NCBI GenBank assembly: GCA_051453625.1
Contig: JBOZIK010000001.1
Span: 204,722,753-204,786,752, forward strand
Direction: 5' to 3'
DNA length: 64,000 bases
DNA from: Welwitschia mirabilis
Lineage: Eukaryota > Gnetophyta > Gnetopsida > Welwitschiales
In this document: positions 58,896-64,000 of the stretch, one piece after another
Layout: every line of letters begins with the position of its first letter
Position numbering within the stretch: the first letter of the stretch is position 1
The notes under the pieces: generated by a model
Database searches by the model: none
Told to the model about the DNA's origin: nothing
What the model saw: only the letters and a program-made list of their open reading frames with translations
Position numbers and translations under genes: made by a program

Positions 58896-59300
58896 TATAA
58901 TGGAACTTGATTGGAAAAAAGATTTTGAGTTAATTTGTAATGCTAGCAATATTTCCATAGGTGGGGTTCTTATAAAAAAGTATGAAAATAATTTAAAAGT
59001 TATATCTTATCATATAAAAACGTTGTCTAAAGCTCAAATAAATTATACTATTATTTAAAAAGAAATGTTAGCCATAATCTTTAGCTTTGATACTCTTAAA
59101 CACTATTTTTAGGCTTTTATATAAATGTTTATACCAATCATGTAGCTATTCTATACCTCATAACTTAGAAAGATTCTAGTGCTAGACTCATTCAATAGAT
59201 CCTCCTCATGCAAGAATTTAATTTTACCATCATTGGTAGGATAAGAAAACATAACAGTATAGTAGATCACTTATCATGTTTTTTCCCCTTCTCTTAATGA
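58896..59300 (+). pseudogene. RNase H of element C
   Basis: A 52-codon open stretch (58,900-59,058) reads MELDWKKDFELICNASNI and continues to QINYTII, the RNase H core. The first catalytic Asp (normally C-D-A-S) is Asn (AAT, 58,939). It continues with KEMLAIIFSFDTLKHYF, then the T-D-H-A block as TNHVAILYL, and the DHLSCF end near 59,265. Confidence 0.9.
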
Positions 59301-60494
59301 TGTTATGATTAATGTGTTTTTCTAAATGAACAACTTTTTTCCATATATTGTACTCATTTCCATCCTTGGTATGCTAATATAGTTAATTATCTTATTATCA
59401 TAAAAACACTACCATGTTGAAGTCATAATCAAAGGAAATATTTTCTCTATAGGATAGGTGATTATGAATGGATAGAACCACATCTTTACTATAGGTGCAA
59501 GTACCAAATCATGAGAAAATGTATGTTTGTAAAGGTTATTTTAGTGAATAAATAATAGCAATGAAAATTATTCCCTCTGGTTTTTATTGGCCTAGTCTTT
59601 TTTAAGGCTCTTCTAGTGTTGTGAGAGAGTGTGGTGCTTGTTAATGTTATGATAGCCTTATTCTTTTCATGATATATTCCTTAAACCTATTCTTGAATGT
59701 AAACCTTTTAATTATTGGGGAATTTATTTTATAGTCCCTATTAAACCATCTTTTAATAATAATAACTACATTTTAGTGGTGATTGATTATATTACTAAAT
59801 GGATTGAAGCTATTCCTAATTTTACAAATGATGCTCGAACTATTTGTACTTTTGTTAGAAATCATTTTGTTTCAATGATTTAATTTTCCTTAGATTATCA
59901 TTAGTAATTAAGAAACTATTTTTATTAATCAATGTTTTAGGATTAAACATAGAGTATTTTTTGCAAATAGGAAAATAAAGAAAAGTCTTTTAAAATTGTC
60001 TCCATTTATAAATCTTAAGCTTCTAAGTTTAGCGATGTTCTTTGAGCTTACTATGCTACACGATGTAATTCTCTTGGTTTTTTACTTTACAGAAAAGTAT
60101 ATGAAAAAGTTTATGTTTTACCAGTTATAACTCTTACTGTTATTCTTATTAACTTAATCTTGTAGGCCATTTATGAAAATCCTAAAAATAGATTATCCTA
60201 TCTTAATCATTTAGATGAATAATGTACATGTGCTATACATGGTTAACTCATTTAAAAATACCAACCTAAGTTCAAACATAATAGAAAGCTTCTTCATAAA
60301 AAGTTTGAACCTAGTTAACTTTTTCTGTTATACAACACTAAAGTGCATCTCTTACATAACAAGTTCACCTCTAAATGGTTAGATTCTTATCTTATATAGA
60401 AAGTACATTCTAATGATTCTATTAAGGAGATTCAAAATGTTAATGGAAAAAGATTAAAAATATATGATAAACCTTTCTATGCAACCTTAAACAT
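59301..60494 (+). pseudogene. Integrase of element C
   Basis: Fragments of the zinc-binding N-terminus (about 59,480-59,640, including PSGFYWPSLF). Then a 75-codon open stretch (59,656-59,883) with YWGIYFIVPIK, where the first catalytic Asp is Tyr (GAT to TAT, a transversion), and YILVVIDYITKWIEAIP. Later LLSLAMFFEL corresponds to the A-L-W-A-Y region in another frame, and the C-terminal KFTSKW and VNGKRLKIYDKP blocks lie near 60,360-60,470. Ends at a 100-N gap. Confidence 0.9.
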
Positions 60495-60594
60495 NNNNNN
60501 NNNNNNNNNNNNNNNNNNNNNNNNNNNNNNNNNNNNNNNNNNNNNNNNNNNNNNNNNNNNNNNNNNNNNNNNNNNNNNNNNNNNNNNNNNNNNN
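60495..60594. other. Assembly gap, 100 N, between near-identical flanks
   Basis: The 48 bp before the gap (from AAAAAGATTAAAAATATATG) recurs immediately after it with one T-to-G difference. The integrase end reads sensibly if the gap is ignored, so it is probably spurious. Confidence 0.95.
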
Positions 60595-61009
60595 AAAAAG
60601 ATTAAAAATATATGATAAACCGTTCTATGCAACCTTAAACATGATAGATGCAATTTTCTTAGAAGTTTTCCTTAGTGAGGAGGACTTCCTTCCTACCATT
60701 GTATAAATTCTCTATTATCCTATTCCTTTAGTGAATGTTATGATATGACTTAATCATCTTCAATTTAACATTTGCTTTATTAAGTTTTTATAACTAGTTT
60801 TCATATTTGAGCATTTTTACAATGATAAGAGTGGATTCACCTAATCTTAAGACATTCACATATCTATGAATTTCACTTTAAAGAAAGATGCCTTGGCTCT
60901 TAGGATTTTTTCCTAATGGTATGAGGTCTTTATTAGTTTAGGTATATTCTTTTCTATCTTTTATCTCANNNNNNNNNNNNNNNNNNNNNNNNNNTTTTAT
61001 ATATGTATT

Positions 61010-61068
<59 letters not shown>

Positions 61069-62772
61069 ATAATAACCATAACATATTATATCTATACTAA
61101 AATACATGGTTATATTAATATCCTATCACAAAGGAACCTTTGGCAGTGTTGGTACATGTTGGAAGTTCCCTAGGAGGCCAGTTGACCATGCTTCATGGGT
61201 TCTTACTTTTTTAACTATGGTTGCACTCCCTCATCATGGAAAGTAGTAATAAAACATTAAGATTATAGAATCAGTGGTATTCCTACTATCATCAAAGGCA
61301 CTACTTATCTCTCAGACTCTTAGTATTCCCACATAATCATTTCAATTTTGAGGATTCAGGTGTGTTTTAGAATGTGAGCAAGTAAGTTCATTTTTTAGCA
61401 TCTTTTGATCTTATCACTCATTATTTTAAGCACTTAATCTATGGTATTATTATGATCACTACCTTTTCAATTAGAACGTTATGGAGTTAGTACATTTTAT
61501 CATGTATCTTTACATAGGTTGATTTATGATATCTTCCATGGGGATTTTCTAGATTAGAATTTAGCATAGGTACGCTATCTTCTTCATAGTTATAATGTCT
61601 ATTTCCATTTTATTTTCTTTGGTTATTTAGTTTATTATTTCAAAGTTGTTTCCATAATTTTTCATCATCCTTTTTAGGATCTTATCATTTAGTAGTTTTT
61701 TTATTGTTATTTTTATTTTCACTTAAGTTATTTTATCAATAAAAATTAACTTTCTTTTAGCATTTTAACTAGATGATCTTTTTCTATTCTTAAATAATTT
61801 TCTTTATGATTTTTATGAGATTCCTTTAAGTCTTGTGGATTTCTACATATTTTCATGATTATTTTTTAGTATGGGTCCAATTTTTTAATTTTCATTGTTA
61901 GGATTTTTCTTACTTAGTGAATTTTCATCATTCTATCTTTTGATTCTTCTAATTCTTCCTTATTCTGTATCATCATTCATCACATTTTTTTTATCGTTTC
62001 CTATTTTTCGAGTTTTCTTATAACTTAATACCTTTACATTGACATTTGATCCTAACTTATTTAGCTAACATTTTCATTTTTATGAACTTTTTTTAAGTGT
62101 TGTCATCCCCCATGTTATCCAAGCAACATGGTAAATAATTGCTGAGATTTTTTTAAGAGTTCTCCTACAGGTATCATTTAGACAACACGAGTAGATAATA
62201 GTTTGATGAAATTGTAGCTGTGATTCTTTTCCTTCATTTTCCTTCATTTCTCTATCATTTTCATTCATTTCTTAAATAGATAATTGTCCCTCTAGTGCCT
62301 ACCAAATGTTTTGGAACTTTCTCCCATTAGAATAGCACTCTGGATTGTGAGTTTTGAAAGAATTTTTCAAAATGAGGTATGTTTTTCTTTCCCTTATTGT
62401 TTTTAATTTGTTTCTTTAATATTTTAGCCTTTTAATGTGTAGTTTTAATGTATATCATTTAGTTTTTTATGATATTTAATCTTGTACTTATGGATATGAC
62501 TTTTACCACATATTTTGTGAGTTATCTGAAATTATGTATTTTATAAGGTAGAATTAGGTTTTTAACTTTAACCCTCATTTTCTCAAAAATTGCAAGTTAA
62601 AATGTTGTGGTACTTTAGGGAAAATTAATTAGTATGATAAGCTCTATAATTATATTTAATTATATTTTTTATTTGATTAATTCTTTTTTTTTCACTTTTT
62701 GTGGGGCCAATTAGTTTTACACATTTTAACTTTTTCTCGAATTTTGTATTTTTCTTCATATGATTAGGTAAT
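60595..62772 (+). other. Non-coding spacer between pol and extra ORF (element C)
   Basis: Aligns in order with 23,216-25,433 of element B. Contains a 26-N gap (60,969-60,994) and an AG microsatellite. Ends in TTTGTATTTTTCTTC then ATATGATTAG, a splice-acceptor-like sequence, 5 bases before the ATG of the extra ORF. Confidence 0.7.
61015..61065 (+). repeat. AG dinucleotide microsatellite, about 25 units
   Basis: Uninterrupted AG run. The equivalent place in element B (about 23,580-23,620) has no such run, so it expanded after the copies separated or lies at the gap edge. Confidence 0.95.
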
Positions 62773-64000
62773 ATGGGATATATTGATGCTCTTGAAGGAG
62801 GAGGGGGAGTTAAGATATATTTTTATGATTTTTACACATAAAAAGAGGTTGTTTAGAGCTTCCATGTTACATATTTTAGCTATCTCTAATTGATCTTGTG
62901 TGATGCATATTGTATTTATAACTGATTAGCCATGCACATTTAAAGTGAGATAAGACAAGATAGAGGCCAAGGCAGCAAAATAAGAGGCAAACCCATTGGT
63001 ACTATTAAAGATTAAGTTGGCAGAGCTAGCCCATCCTTCACCTCCCTAGGCTCAGTATATTTTGATTTAGATAACCTTCATTTAAGTAGAGAGATCTTTT
63101 AGTGATTTCATGAGTTTATTAGATCTACATTTATATCAAATACTAATGGATTTATAGCTCAAATGGATTATAGATGCACACAGTACATATTACACCTTAG
63201 AGACCAAAGAGTTCTATGACACTATGCATATGAAAAGAGATTTCGGTATGTGTGACTAACTTATTGATATAATCATAGCTATCATTTGTGGCCATGAGGT
63301 ATTAATTATTTTGAGCCACATTACTACTATTACTAATCTAGCTGACATCCAAAGTACACATATCCACTCAACTGGTAGTACAGAGGAGCATTATGCTTAC
63401 GACATAGTACTAGACATACTAGTTGACCTGACTACTGATATGTGAGAATTCTGATGATATAGTTATCACATACCTATGAAATTATTCATAGAGGGTTGAT
63501 TCATTATATCAGTTCTTTCTTCTATAATAGTCATGCCTTAGTTGCTTACCTTCAGATGCTAGTAGTATTTAGGTAAGCGCAGCAGATGAACTTACTGACA
63601 TTTATTTGGAGGAGATCAAGAGCATGATTGAGGCATCATAGTTATATACTCTGGGATATCCTTAACTCCTCTTATCTATTTTTATATTCTTTTATATACT
63701 CAAGCTTACAGACAAGCAAAGACTCACACATCTTTAAACTTTCGCTTATTACCTATAGGATATGAGAACATAGATACTAAGAGGTAGAGAGACCTTAGGT
63801 ACAAAGACTTATAGTTGGTATCACTCTTGATAGATTCAAGCTCTCCTAGTAGATATGACATAAAGCATTAAAGAGATTGTGGACTAAGGCATTATCATGC
63901 TTAGACGAAGGATGTCTATAGTTGAGAGGAGAGTACAACACACCAAGGAGTAGTTAACTGATATACACTAATGCATATTATGTATTATGCATGGTGTGAT
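62773..64000 (+). pseudogene. Extra ORF downstream of pol in element C (env-like position), partial
   Basis: ATG at 62,773 gives MGYIDALEGGGG. About 135 bp not present in element B follows, then RQDRGQGSKIRGKPIGTIK (about 62,951), TKEFYDTMHMKRDFGMCD (about 63,205), LIDIIIAIICGHEV, THIHSTGSTEEHYAYDIV, HRGLIHYISSFFYNS (about 63,489) and LQMLVVFR. These blocks match element B at 25,434-27,118, showing one ancestral protein of several hundred residues. Function unknown; no membrane segment evident. The window ends before its 3' end. Confidence 0.65.

Noticed and set aside
1-64000. Organelle or bacterial origin
   Set aside because: No ribosome-binding sites, operons, organelle genes or long ORFs; the sequence is filled with plant LTR retrotransposon remnants.

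Overview
This window looks like plant nuclear DNA made almost entirely of old, inactivated LTR retrotransposons. It is very A+T-rich (15/60 and 18/60 G+C in the two lines I counted), visibly poor in CpG, and scattered with runs of N. I found no intact host gene, rRNA, functional tRNA gene or CRISPR array. Plant origin is supported by degenerate primer-binding sites (PBS) matching plant tRNA-Asp and initiator tRNA-Met, by recognisable plant-type Ty3/gypsy and Ty1/copia gag-pol remnants, and by a probable tRNA-derived SINE. The decay is dominated by C-to-T and G-to-A changes, many at former CpG sites, as expected from 5-methylcytosine deamination. Low-GC gymnosperms such as Welwitschia are one plausible source, but this is only an inference.

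Layout. 1-11.4 kb: pieces of several LTR elements. These are a tRNA-Met PBS (+) at the left edge, an opposed PBS and LTR (-) at 2.2-3.2 kb, a 1-kb dispersed repeat at 8.3-9.3 kb, and a copia-type PBS and LTR (-) at 10.7-11.4 kb. 11.4-11.7 kb: SINE-like element. 11.9-15.5 kb: decayed gypsy pol (element A). 16,178-28,766: a complete gypsy element (element B, Athila-like layout) with two LTRs, a CTTGC target duplication, PBS, gag, pol and an extra 3' ORF. 28.8-31.3 kb: unassigned. 31.3-48.0 kb: four copies of a second LTR family (F1-F4) in both orientations, enclosing a minus-strand copia element (33.7-39.9 kb). The copia integrase is interrupted by a solo LTR of the element-B family with a TTCAT target duplication. 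50,969-64,000: a second member of the element-B family (element C), running off the window, with a 2.4-kb foreign insertion in the gag zinc knuckle.

Nothing here appears to work as a functional system. The window is a record of nested insertion followed by methylation-type mutational decay. The most informative signals are the two exact target-site duplications, the all-transition erosion of the PBSs, the repeated G-to-A loss of catalytic residues, the conserved extra ORF behind a putative splice acceptor, and near-identical sequence on both sides of several assembly gaps.
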